Positions 21,126 through 33,900 of a stretch of 64,000 nt of DNA are shown here, one piece after another; position 1 is the first letter of the stretch, and every line of letters starts with the position of its first letter. Made by a program: the position numbers and the translations under genes. The notes beneath the pieces are model-generated. The model was not told the DNA's origin. It saw nothing but the letters and a program-made list of their open reading frames with translations, and did no database searches. The stretch is from Gavia stellata (lineage: Eukaryota > Chordata > Aves > Gaviiformes > Gaviidae), in the NCBI RefSeq assembly GCF_030936135.1, contig NC_082595.1, positions 103,333,334 through 103,397,333 on the forward strand, read 5' to 3'.

Positions 21126-24100
21126 AGCTGTTCTTCATACCTTAGTAGCTTCCAAAGCCTTGCTTCTGGAATGAAGCACATGAAAGTCCCTAAATCTTAC
21201 TTTAGCGCATGGTTAGCCGGTTTCATTCAAGCCATCTCCACTACCAATTGAAGTGTAAATGGCAAATGAATGAGGACTACATAGGTATTCCGTCTGGCTT
21301 TCTCCAGCCATGACTGGAAACTTCCACTGAGGAAAGCCGCCTTTGCAAAACAGCTTGTGTTTATAGAAAGAGACTGTTAGGACAGAGGTGCCCCAATAGG
21401 TGAGGTACACAGAAAGCCTGTCAGCTTGCCAGGTTGTTTAAGTCCCTTTAAATACTTGAGAGGTAGCTTTGGGAATAGAGGCTTAAACTACCTCCTTTTG
21501 TCTCATCTTTTCCATCCTGTGCCCCTCCCTCCCTCTCCAAGGTGTTTAAAAGCATCTCCATACATTCCTTTGCTGTAGACTCATCAGTGTACTTGGCTCT
21601 GACCAACTATCTGTAACAGGGTACAGAGTGCTCAACCGTTGGCTAATTGCGTAAATCTGAAGGGATAATTATTCTGAGAATATGTATGCTCACCTACTCA
21701 TTGTCCCAGACTTGCAGTCTTTCTGTAAGAAATATTTCTATTAGAGGAGTGAAAATACCCGTCTTACATAAGGTAATTAGTGAATTTTTAAGACACCTGC
21801 TTACATGGCTCTTACAGAAATGCTTACCACTAAGTTTGGTGTGGATCAGTGATCTTAAATATTTTGCCACTCAATGTGATCCATCACCATTTTATTGGAT
21901 CTTGCACTCCATGCCATAGGTATTAAAGGCCTGTGTCAGCTATGTTTTATAATTTATACATTGAGGTTCAATAGAGACACTGCAGAGTGTATATGCTTGC
22001 AGAAATACATGGAAGTACGAGAAAAGGGGAGGAAAGACTTCTTCCTCAGAAAGTCAAGGAGATGTTTGTAAGTGGGGAGCAATGCAATCTGCCAGGGCAA
22101 AAGTATCGTGATACCCCTTGAGTATTCCTGGGGGAGCAGGGATTCCTAAAAAATAACAGCTCTGCTATTGTAAAAAGCTTTACTGGCTGATTTGAGAGTG
22201 GGAATAGCAGAGGCTGGGAAAGCTGCTCCAGTTACAGCTGGGAATGCTTTTTAGCGTTTGGCGTGTGTGGGGCAGCAGGAAACACTTGACGTGAAAGGAG
22301 TTTGTGATACTAGCTTAACTTGTCTTCGGACTGCTCTGGAAGGCGTTTGTATGGTGGCCATGCCTCTTAAGGACACACTGCGCTGAGCAGGGTCAGTTGG
22401 CGGCGGCTGCAGGCTGCCGGTGAATGGCATGGGCTGCGCAGGCATCTGCTGGCTCTGTGCACGCAGGCATGGCTCCTGGCAGGGTAGTTACTCCTTTCTT
22501 AAATTTCCTTTAAGTGGTGAGCTCTCTGCTTTTGTTCTGAGAAAAGGTGAAATGTTAGAATAAGCAGAGTGGAAGAAAAAGGTTGGAGATGCTATTTTAG
22601 GGGAGGCCTGATATAAGAAAATGTTTGGTGGCAAATTCCCGATTTCTGTAGATACATAGATACTGTATTTGCAGACTGGGTAATCAAAAGCACTTAAAAA
22701 TGCACATTCCCATTAATGCCCAGTAATTTTCTGTTTCTTAATTATTTAGACACATTTGAAAATACCATTTTTTTATTTTTCTTCAAGAATCAATTTTTTC
22801 CGTAATAATAAAACATCGTGAAAACAAAATCATGAAAATATTTATTCAGTTCTGAACTGACTTTAGGGACAGCTGTCTTGATTTCTGCAGATTTAATAAG
22901 AAAGTTTCTAGGACTACCATGTCTAGATCTGCATAATGAAGGAATTAAAACTGTGACTGCAGCATAATTGTTAGTGAGCAGTAAACATTAGGAATCCAAC
23001 TGTGTGACCCTGAAATATAACTAGACCTAGTTCTGTGAAATTATTTTGCTGCAAATAAAAAGAAATGAAGTTAAAATGGGGTTTAAATGGGTTTAATATT
23101 TTTTCTTTTTACTTTAAAGGAATACCAGGGTGTTAAGAGAGAAAACACTATGTGACAGACTTTGATTCTGATTAATTCTTTAGTGTTTAATCACCCTGAT
23201 TTCATAGGAGTTTGAACTTAACACATAATATATGATCAAGCTCTTTAATTATGTTCATTTTCTTTTAAGCCATGGAGCTATTGATCTCGTCTAATCTGAC
23301 ATTCCATATAATGTGGAATTTCACTTACTTTTGCATTAAGCCAGTATTCTCCCTTCTGCCTCCAAGGGTTCAAACCTTCATCTCTCATTTCCCACCTTCA
23401 AGCTATAAGCTTGCTACTCACCCCCTTGAAGCCGTTTTACTGTACAAAAAGTATTAAAGAGCTGTGATATGTCTCTCTAGCCACAGGAGTCAAGTCTAAG
23501 AGCTAGACAATTTCTTGGGCAGGGGGAAACCTGTGCTCTAATTTCTCCTCAAAGGAATTCTTATGCATTTTTATATGAAACACTCATTGATGAAACAACT
23601 CTGGAAGCAGACACTAGGACTTCATAATCCAGTCATGTTTCCTGCATTTTTCACCCTTTATTTTCCCTAATTAATCTTGGATCCTTTTCTGCAAAGCAGG
23701 ACACCTTCAGCAAGAGAGATCAAATAACTGATAGCTTTGGGATTAAAGCACACACCTGAAAGAAATTAAAACCAAAAATAACAAAAGAAAAAAACCAACA
23801 CCTTTGGTCTGAAATAGAGAATTAGTTTTGCATTTTTTTCACTTGGATTGAATGCACCAGCCTGCTTCATAGTAGAGTGTATCCTTCTTTTGTGTTTTAA
23901 AGGATAAAGCACATTTGAATATGAAACAAATTAGGATTCTAATTTTATGAGGAGCTACAGGGCTGTGAACGAGTGGATGGAAGAACCTACCTGCAGTGTA
24001 AGTTGGCTAAAGAAAGGTGGCATCTTGGGTGCCATGGCTGGTTTAGGCATTACTTCCTTTGGACTCGGGAGTCATTTAGAGCATATCCTGAAGCATCTGC

Positions 24101-24553
24101 CTCTTGCTGTGGTGTGGGCTGTGGAGTCTGTCTGCTCAGATAGCCAGACTGAAAAGTTGACTGAAACTTAGTATGGCTTATTTTGTGCTTAATGAGAAGT
24201 AATGCCTTACAAAAAGTTGACTGCTCTTGATCCAGCAAAGGACTTGGGCAACATCTAATCTTTGGGCTTCCTGCCCCAGGCACAGAAGCCTTTGGGGAAT
24301 GCCAAGGCTTCCTGTAGACTGTATAGGAAAAAGTCTGGCCTCTCAATGTGGGAATTAAAACAAATGTACATACTGGACATGGAAAACCGTGAGGATGAGA
24401 ATATATTCTATATTTTACACCTTTCTAGAACTAGGTGCTTTATGCGGAGTGTAAGTAGGCACTTCTCTCTATGCAGTGTCTTTCCCTGAGCTACAGGTCT
24501 ACAAATAGCTCATTCAACACAGTGAGCGATCATTCATAAAACACATCCATCAG
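21126..24553. other. Non-coding intergenic stretch
   Basis: No domain-bearing frame. The composition is AT-rich except for a GC- and CpG-richer pocket at about 22250-22470. I recognise no transposon with confidence. Confidence 0.55.
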
Positions 24554-25145
24554 AGTCGTGGTTTAACCCCAGCTGGCAACTAAGCCCCACACAGCCGCTT
24601 GCTCACTCCCCCCTGGTGGGATGGGGGAGAGAATTGGAAAAGTAAAAGTGAGAAAACTCGTGGGTTAAGAGAAAGACAGTTTAATAGGTAAAGCAAAAGC
24701 CGCGCAGGCAAGCAAAGCAAAATAAGGAATTCATTCACTGCTTCTCATCAGCCCACAGGTGTTCTGCTATTTCCAGGAAAGCAGGGCTCCATCACATGTA
24801 ACGGTTACTTGGGAAGGCAAATGCCATAACTCCAAATGTTCCCCTCTTCTTTTTCTGCCAGATTTTTATTGCTGAGCATGACATCATATGGTATGGAATA
24901 TCCCTTTGGTCAGTTGGGGTCAGCTGTCCCGGCTGTGTCCCCTCCCAACTTCTTGTGCACCCCCAGCCCACTCGCTGGTGGGGTGGTGTGAGGAGCAGAA
25001 GAGGCCTTGACTCTGTGTAAGCACTGCTCAGCAGTAACTAAAACATCCCTGTGTTATCAACACTGTTTCCAGCACAAATCCAAAACACAGCCTCATACTA
25101 GCTACCATGAAGAAAATTAACTCTATCCCAGCCAAACCCGGCATA
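24554..25145 (-). mobile_element. Solo LTR of an avian endogenous retrovirus, antisense
   Basis: A 592-bp LTR on the minus strand, of the same family as the copy at 47629-48183. Shared blocks include the GTGGTTTAACCCCAGCTGGC end, the CATATGGTATGGAATA block and the CTCTATCCCAGCC end. It is flanked by ATCAG on the left (24549-24553) and ACCAG on the right (25146-25150), a 4-of-5 match to a 5-bp target duplication. No internal gag/pol/env sequence is next to it, so it is a recombined solo LTR. A 5-bp duplication is usual for ERVL-type and some other retroviral integrases; I do not assign a named family. Confidence 0.85.
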
Positions 25146-25150
25146 ACCAG

Positions 25151-26179
25151 ATAAAAGGATAATGCTAGTTTTTCATACAATGTGCATTGTTAACATCACT
25201 TGCTCGGATATTAGGAGTTCCAAGAACAAGTTCCTACTAAACCCATAGCCACGACCCAGGGAAAGCACCTACAGACTGTTTGGCATTTTGAGAAAGAACA
25301 GTTTTCCTTCTTTCTGAAGTTGTGCAGCAAGGCACTCAGGATGCCTTGTGCAAAAGAAGGAGGGGTATGAATTTGTAGCTTAGCTGATAGGGCACAGAAC
25401 TAGAGGGATTAAAATATTTGCTCTAAAACCTTGCTGTTTTGTCCACAGTAGAACAGTTTCAAGAGGCGGGAATGAAAAGGTTCCTTATGCCATTATAGCT
25501 TGGTGATGGAAGGTGTTTTGGACACTCTCAAGCTGAAAACATCTCTCATTTTCTAGGTGAATGATTTAACCATTAAGCTGTTGGTTAGTGTTTGGTACTG
25601 TCTTCTCTGGTAACTTGAAAAAAAAAAAGAAAAAAAAAAAGGATAAGAACACTGCCCCATGATTTATATTAGGTGGTCTCTCAGAGTAGCCTTTCCACAA
25701 TCGGGGACCCCTAAGGGCTAGAAAGTAAGAACACCTGCTTTTTTGATGCTTGGTCCCTAAAGGTTGTAGGTTGAAAAAGGGAAAAAGGCCCACGCTTGGA
25801 TTCCAACTGGGTGTGTGTGGGAGATAAGCACTGAGGTGCTGAGACTGAAGTAGTTCAGGGCATGCTCGGGAGCGCAGTTCCCAGTGCCTGGGGAATCAGG
25901 AAATCAGACAGGGAGGCAGCTAGTAATTGCAGGTGCCTGCAGGTGCAGCAGCTGCTGAACAAGGTGTTATAAATAACAAGTTTGAACCTGGACAGTACGA
26001 TTCTGCTTAATGCTTGCTGTAAGATTTCATTAAATTTAGTCCATGCACCCTAATTCATGCTGTTAGTTTTCTTTAGAAATATTTTAATGTATTTTAAAAA
26101 TTAGACTTACTGCTGATGTTTTGTTTTGTGTCCACTGAAAATTGACACTTTCTTGTATTTGAGGATGGATTAGGAAGAT
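25151..26179. other. Non-coding intergenic stretch
   Basis: No coding signal. Contains an A-rich tract at 25619-25640 and a compact cluster of three E-boxes at 25930-25954, treated as a finding. Confidence 0.55.
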
Positions 26180-26800
26180 TGAGCTAGGGACCACTCTTGA
26201 GCAAGCTGGACATGCACAAGTCCCAGGGAGGGACTCCTGGGGTGGAACAATCTCGTACACCACTACAAGCTGGGAAGTGACTGGCTAGAAAGCAGCTCTG
26301 CAGAAATAGAGGGGTGTATCCAATATCAGATGTTTGTGCTTCTGAGGGACAGTGGGTTGAATATGAGTGAGCAGTGTGCCTGTGTGGTGAGGAAGTCTAT
26401 CCACATCCTGGGATGGATTTAATCCCTGTCTTCAACTACCTAAACTGAAGGTACAGACAAAACACAGCCAGACTCTTCTCAGGGATGTGTAGTAGAAGGT
26501 TGAAGAGTGATGGACACAAGTAGTAGCAAGTGAAATTCCAGTCAGATACAAAAAAAAAAAAAAAATTATCCCCAGTGAGACTAGCTGAGCATTGGCAGAG
26601 TTTGCCTGGAAAGGCTGTGGATTTTCTGTTCCTTGGAGATACCAAGCCTTGACTGAACAAGGCCCTGGACAACCTGCCCTGGCTTTGAAGTTACCCCTGC
26701 TTTGAGCACAGGTTACCCCTATGCTTTGAGCATGGGTTGGATCAAATGGCCTTGAGAGGTCCGTTCCAACCTTAGTTACTCTTTGATAACTATTATTTTC
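26180..26800 (+). mobile_element. CR1 LINE 3' portion
   Basis: Sense-strand CR1 about 600 bp long. GGACTCCTGGGGTGGAACAA and TGGCTAGAAAGCAGCTCTGC near 26230-26310 belong to the C-terminal RT/3' region. Later come AAGTGAAATTCCAGTCAGATA and GGAAAGGCTGTGGATT. The tail near 26740-26785 reads GGTTGGATCAAATGGCC then GAGAGGTCCGTTCCAACC. A poly-A run at 26549-26563 interrupts it and a short segment near 26690-26735 is duplicated. All frames are broken, so this is an old copy. Confidence 0.85.
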
Positions 26801-27709
26801 TTGGATTATGTAGTGTATTGTAGACGTACCTGAACTAGTTTCAGATGATTCAGTTTAGGAAAGGATAGTTTCTCTGTGGTGACTAAGAGCTTGGTCCCAT
26901 TTGGGCAACTGGATTAGTGCTCAATACTAGACTTTGTATCATAGTCAGGCTAGCTGGTTTTTAGCAACACACATACATACACGATAATATAGTGTAGATG
27001 TAGTATAGACATACCTAATTACCTCTATCCCACTCTTAAGGAACAAATATCCTTTACCAGAACTATCAATAATAGGGCAGCATCATTATGTGATTTAACA
27101 ATGACAGATAATATACTACAGTACCAAAAAGCCCTTTCTGTAGTTTATGGACTTCAAACTTATGGGTCTTCTGGTGTAACGGCTTTTTCACAGCAAGTGC
27201 CTTATACGGATATATCTGCTTAGGAGTGTAAATTTGGCTGAGGTAAATGGGTTATTAGTAAACAGGGAGCTTGTTTTGTCAATGAGTGTTTGTTCCATTC
27301 AGGCAGTAAGACTTCACAGTGAGTTTTTGCCCCTTTCCTCTTATTTTTCAGGACATTCTTACACTCCAAATCTTTTCTAACAAGGAGGTTTTCAGTTAAA
27401 GGGAATGGACACTCACCTGACATATCTCCTTGGTACTAATAACCCTAATTTTGGAGTGCGTCACGTTTGTGGGATACCTTCCAACATTATTATACCTGAG
27501 ATATATATATATATATATACACAGAGAAATTTTTACTCACTTTTTACTTTGTAACCTTTCAACAGAATTGAATTTATTTGAAAAAGAAAACCTTGTTGAA
27601 ATTAGTAAGCTTATTAGTGATGGTAAGGGTTACTTTTTTACAAAGCAAAATTACTATTTACTGTATTTCAAAAAATTTTTACTGTATGAAGTATAATATG
27701 ATATATATA
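26801..27709. other. Non-coding intergenic stretch
   Basis: No coding signal. Contains an (AT)n microsatellite at 27501-27519. Confidence 0.55.
27501..27519 (+). repeat. (AT)n microsatellite
   Basis: Nine to ten uninterrupted AT units followed by ACACAG. Simple dinucleotide repeat. Confidence 0.9.
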
Positions 27710-27920
27710 AAACTAGAAGTAATGGGAGGAAATTAAAAATAATTTAAACTTCCTGAAAATGAGTTCTATTAGACTGTAGAATAAGTTCCCAGGGGAAGCT
27801 GTAGAAGCCTCATTATGTGGCTTATTTAAAACTAGATTAGATGAAGTGCCCAAAGGGAGCAAGCTTGGGCTGTTTCCTGTAAGGCTGAAGGAGATGACCT
27901 CAGAGGTATTTTTTTGCTTC
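27710..27920 (+). mobile_element. Old CR1 LINE 3' fragment
   Basis: Degraded sense-strand CR1 end. GAATAAGTTCCCAGGGGAAG corresponds to the conserved N-x-LPRE(V/A)V coding segment. It is followed by TTTAAAACTAGATTAGATGA and ends with GGAGATGACCTCAGAGG, the old-subfamily form of the CR1 tail. More diverged than the copies at 50.3 and 58 kb. Confidence 0.7.
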
Positions 27921-30900
27921 TGAATTATTTTTTCTGTGATGTGGTGCATCTGGGAAAGCCTTGTTCATTCTTATATGAGAATGTTTTGTAGGTGCTCCTC
28001 TTCCTACAATACTTCTGTGTTTTTGAATATGAACTTTTTTTTTCCATAATAGGAGTTTATAGGTCTTTGTATTGATGCATATCATACTGAATGTGAGTAA
28101 AAATAATAGCTTTTTTAATGCATCAGGAATAACTTGACAAAGGTAGAAGTATCCCTACATATGCCTTCATTTTTCTTTCTGGTTTTAGAGTTAAAAATTT
28201 GCGGTTAAGGTGGTTGTCTTTACAACCTTGACTCTATGTATCCGTGGGTGGCCTGAAAGTTGCTGTGGTGGCATCGCGATGGTCTCTTTTGTCCACAGGA
28301 ATGCTGCCGGCGGTGAGCTCAGCGTACCTGTGGGGTGCAGGCTTGTGGAGGGTGACCTCAGGCCATACCTGGGGCTGAGCCATGGTTTGGATTGGTAGGC
28401 AAGGGAGCCTGGAGGTTAATCTTGAAGCTACTCTGTAAAAGTCCAGACATTTCTTGAGACTTCATTATTCTCTGCCTCAGTGGCTGTATAGGTATTTCAT
28501 ACAAAGTGGAACAGCCCCAAAAGAAAAGGATGTAGGAGAATGATTACATCGGCATTAGTGACTGCATATCTGAGATGGCTCTTTGGTTTCCTCACCTGCT
28601 ATTCTGGAAAGAGCAGCATTGCAGAGTTTTCACAGATATTCTCTGTCCCATTCACATGGAAACTTTTCAACACTTTTTTTTTTTTTCATCCCTAATTTAG
28701 TCTCCGTTATAAACTCATAAGGCATATATGATCTGAGCTTTCCTTATTTGTAATGAGAAGAGACAGTTTATTCTACAGTGGCTTTAGAAAAGATTTTATA
28801 TTAAACAAAAAATTTTGCTAGTCTTTATAGCATTCTATTTGATCTTTTTGCAAGTATTTAATCAGGGTGCGAACTCTCAAAATGACTAAAAGGACCAATG
28901 GCCTATAAATTTACAATTCTGCAACATGAATCCAGAGTATCAGGTCCAACAAGTTATGATTTGACAGCTGATGCCAAAGGGAGTGTAGACATTCATTTAA
29001 TTTTGGATCATTAGATCCAAAGCTGTCCTGGTGATTATGGCATGCTATTATTTTTGTCCCTGTCAAAACCAATGAGCAGTTGTACTAGTGATGGGCTTAG
29101 CTGACCAGAGGTGCTCAAACCAGAAGATTAATGAGGAAGAGCTGGATCATGCACAAGAATGTTTCAAGGAAGATTTAGAGAGAGGAGAAATTAAGTTGTT
29201 GTTTGAAATATATTTATCTAGTGTTTGCATTAACCTTACAGTATAGTTGCAATGCTTTCATCAAGAAAAAGACTGTAGTTTATAGTACACTTAAACAATG
29301 ATGATAATGTTTTAGATTTTTACTTGAAATGGAGGTTTTTTTGGCCAATAAATACACAACTTCAATCCTGTGGTACAAAAATATCTTCATCAGCAGATGG
29401 TATATTGTCATCCACTGCAACACTGCTAAATGACCATTCAGCCATCATGCACGGCAACTGGGAGTGCGCAAACAGATTTCTTTAAAATTGTGATTAAATT
29501 TTGCCACTTCTAATGATATTGCTAGATGAATTTTCTAAGCTTTGTTCTTTGACCAACTGTCTTCTTCCTCTAATTACCTTTTCTTTTTTGTTTTAGCTCA
29601 GAGGGTGTCTCATTCCTTATGTCCAAATGCACTATGAAATTTTCAGTTTCTGACAAGAGACGCTTTTAGAGGTTTTCAGTTTGTATTACGTACTACCCTG
29701 TCAAACCCTTCCCCACATTTTTCTCTGCCTGCTTGGGCTCCCTGGGGATTGTGTGTATCAAAACTGAATAAGAAGACACTGACACAAATAGTATACTAAT
29801 CTGGGCAAAATTACAAACCTGGGAGGTACCTCTGAATAGCATTGTATACTCTGCAACCCATTTTTTTTCCTAATTAATGACAACAACCAATTTGAAGCAA
29901 TGGCTTGACTAAGTAGGAGAGAAATTAAAATACTATGTTGACCAGGGAGCAGAGTTTTGATTTCACCAAAATACTGTTGGCCACCAGGTGGAGACTTTGC
30001 ATTAACTTTTCCTAAACTGAAGCTACAAAAGACAAAAGAAGATATCAGCATAAGAAGACATTTGCGCAAAAATAAAATAATCCCATTTATTTTTCAGTTC
30101 TTCTTGTAGATAATTCTTGCAAAGAAAAGTTTCCAGAGCTGATGTGAGGAGGCTAAGTCTTAATTCTTTGAAAAAAGAGAAGTATATAAGATTTAGCAAC
30201 ATAATGCTGAATTGTTTCATGAAATGATGGAATTTGCTAAATTTAAATATGTTCTATCTTCCTGATCCTTCTTTTTAAGTGGCAGGGAATTGACCAATCT
30301 CAAATTATTTTCACTAAAAATGACCTAGTTATCAAAACTCTTTGGCCTTTAGAATTTGCAGCAGGTTCAAATAACATTTATCTTTGTGTAGCATAGTTAA
30401 TAGCAAAGATGTAATTGCATGCTTTTCTGTAAGTGGAAGTCCCTAAATGCAAATACTAATAGGCAGTGTCATGTATAACAATCTGCAAATTTATGGAGGA
30501 AATTGGTTTTCCAGGCTAGCTATTTATTAATATGGAGGAGAATAATATTAAATTAGAGCTCCACCATCTTTCTTTCAATTTTTTGTGCAATGAAGAGGAC
30601 GCGGAAAGGTGTGAGGACCCAATGCTCTGTAACTCATCTGGCTGCAGAATTTCAGTAATAGGGCAGGAACATAAAACCATTCTGTTCCTCTCTGATCAGC
30701 AATAATACCATTTTTCAGCTACAGACTACTTAGTTGGAAAGGGATGATAAGTGACTAAATGTGGGTGCTGAGTTGTAAGTGAATAAAAGGAAAGAAAGGC
30801 TGAAACTGAATCAGATGATTGAGTTTGTGCAGAAGCGTAGCCAAAAAAATGAGGATGAGGTGGTCTTGGATAGGTAAAAAAATCCATGTAGACATGATTT

Positions 30901-33900
30901 GAAAGGGTGCATGTGAGTATCGGGTGACAGAGCAATGAAAGCTGCAGACAGGTGAGTAATGAGGCTTTAGGTGGGAATGGGGAGCAGAGGGGTCTCATAG
31001 GTATTCTGCTATTCTGCACTTTAATGTGCTTAGTTTTATTCCCTGATTTTCATCCCAAAGGACTTTGGGCAAAAGAAGGGTTGCCAACCCTGTTGTTTCT
31101 TCTAGCATATCCCATCGTAACAACCTATTAATTTGAAAGAAAGAGTAAGTGGAGTTAAGGCTCAAGCCAGGGCTGGTGACATCCGCTTTGGGCCTGGGGA
31201 CAAGCACAGTATTTCTCTGTAGCAGGGAGAGGGAGTTGTGGAATGGCAGGAGACGCTTTGGTAGAAAAATGGTAACTGGTTTTGTCAAAAGAAGGAGAAT
31301 GAAAGTTAAATAAATAAATACTAGAAAATCAGTTTTAAAGATCCCAAAGGACTTTTATGATCAAGTAGTTGGGTTTCTAGTGCATGGTAGCTGGCCAGTT
31401 AAGGAATTTGCTACAGATTTTGATTTGCTCTAGATTTGGTGTGAAACCTGAAGTTACTTACAAAGCTGTGAATAGGTATCCAGTGAGTTCTGCTGGGGTT
31501 ACTACTGCATCTAAATATGATGTTAGGTCACATTCATCCCTTGTGTGCTGCTGAAAAGAGCTGGAGTGCCTTAGGGCAGATAGGTCTGGATGGGCTTTCA
31601 GTTTTCAGTACAGGACGAAGGACTTTTTTCTCTGTTATCCACATCAGTCTTCTGAGTTTTGCTTGAGATACAGAAAAAATTTTGGAAAGGTATTCCATCT
31701 TAATTTGAAGTTATCACATGACATCATTCAGTATGGCTAATTGACCATTTGTCATTAGAAATGTGCATCTTTAGTTTTATTATGAAATTGCCTTTTTTAA
31801 CTTCCAGCCGTTGGTGGTCTTTGGTCCTTGGCAGTTTTCTGTCTAAGAAGTTAGTTATGAATCATTAGAAAAATAACCAAAGACTTTTGAAACAAAAACA
31901 GAGCTACGTAGTTAATGATAAAACCGTGTGCTTTAGTGCTGTTTATACATGAGTGACATGTAACACTCTAAGGGCAGGTTCTCCTGCTTTTATTATTCTT
32001 TGTCAAGATCTTAGAGTGGACCACTTGTTCAGGAAAACATAGTTCAACATGGTTAGAAGGAGGAGAATCTAGCCTTTAAAATAAGATCTGAAAGTTGCCT
32101 GATGCCCCTCATATGTGAAAAGCAGTTCATTTGGAGCCGGTGTTAGTGTGAAATATTAAGTGGGGGAAAGCTTGTGCTCACATCTGTAGGGTTCATAGTC
32201 TTATCTACATTAGCTTTAAGAGACCTTCTCTGATGATGCAATCCACAGTTCTTCAAGGTGAGGTTTCGACTCTATAATACTGAGATTTGGTCTATAAAAG
32301 GGGACTGTTACATAATCTGCAGGTTGAAATGGGTAGCTTACTTTTTTCCTTTCTTTTTAAATTTACACTTTTTTCTTCTGTGTATTTCAGAGGAAAAGCC
32401 TTTCAGCAGAATCTTTGAAGGGCAGTGAGGTTGGTAGAGCTCATTTAATGATTGGACAGTATACTTAAGCCAAAGAAAAGCATTAATTGCAGCAAAATAT
32501 TAAACCCCTTATTGAGATTATATTTTTAAAATATAGCTTTTGAGATATGTTGAAATAAATCAGAATAACATAGACTGTCATGGACATTATTTGCATTTGA
32601 TGAATGCATTTGCTGGCCTAAGCTGCTTGAACTATTCAGGCTGAAGGTTTCCACCATTGTCCTTGTTCCTGTAGATATCACAGAGGAGAAGATTAAGAGC
32701 ATTATAACTTTAACATAAAACTCAGAAATAATGTAATAGGAAAAGATAGTCTACATACAACAAAAGGCAAATTTGCATAGACTTACTTTTATCCAAACAT
32801 TTGACCTCCAGCTTAGATGGCTTAAAAAGGAGGAAGAAAAACCTGTACCCATTTGTCTTGGTGCAGTAATCTGAAAGTTAACACACAGGGAAACATTTTT
32901 CACTAACTCTGAACTGGATATGCCAATTATTTTTTTTAAATTAAAATCTGCATTTCTCATATGATTCCTGTGGTGGTCAACTGACCGTCCTGTTTGAAAG
33001 TAATACTGTTTTGCATTTATTCAACATTCTTAATCCAAAGATCTAGAAATTGCTTTTCTGATATATCAGTTGTTTCGTCATTCAGATCTTCCGCTGGCAC
33101 TTTCTTTAAGCAACACTGAGTTTGAACTGTCTTCAGAGCTCTTGACAGCTCTGTCTCTGGTTGTATCTTGGATTCTGTGTTCTGTCAAGTTCCCTTGACC
33201 TGGATCTTTAAACTTTCCAGAGGTTCAAACACTAGTTTTGCTGGTAGCATCCTCACAGTAGTTTATGATTTTATCACGCAGTCCTTCAGGGGAAGAACAT
33301 TCCTCTTTTCTCCATTCACTAGACTGCTCATCTCTCTTTATTTGACCTAGAATTTCAATTTTTGACATATATACCAGAATTGAGTCTATAGCAATATAAA
33401 GTAAACTAAAGGAAAAGGAATGCTTAAATCTGAATTCCCCCGAAGTCTCAAAGTATAGATGTCTGCCATTTCAAGTTGATAGAATTTACCTTTCTCTTGT
33501 TGTGATGAATTGCCCACACTGAATACAGAATTGGTGGCTGTGGAAATCCCTTTCAGCTGTGCAGATCTTGCCACTGGCAGGTTAGAGGCACCTAAGGAGA
33601 AAGGGGGGTTGAAGGCATCATTTTTTGTACGTTTATTGTCTTCAGTATTATTAATTTAAAGAAAAGTTTCAGTTGCAAAATGATGGTTCATGTTTTTATT
33701 TAAATTTTTATATTCCAATAATGGTACTGTTTGATTCAAGAAAAATTGTATTAAGTAAGGGAGGTTCTGCAGGAGTCTAGCCAAAAGTACTCAGGCAACA
33801 ACTTCACAGTCATCCTCCCTACCCACAAAATTGGATCTGCAGGGATTTGAATGTGCTCACCACATTTCAATCTCTCTTTATTTGAATCCATTATGTATTT

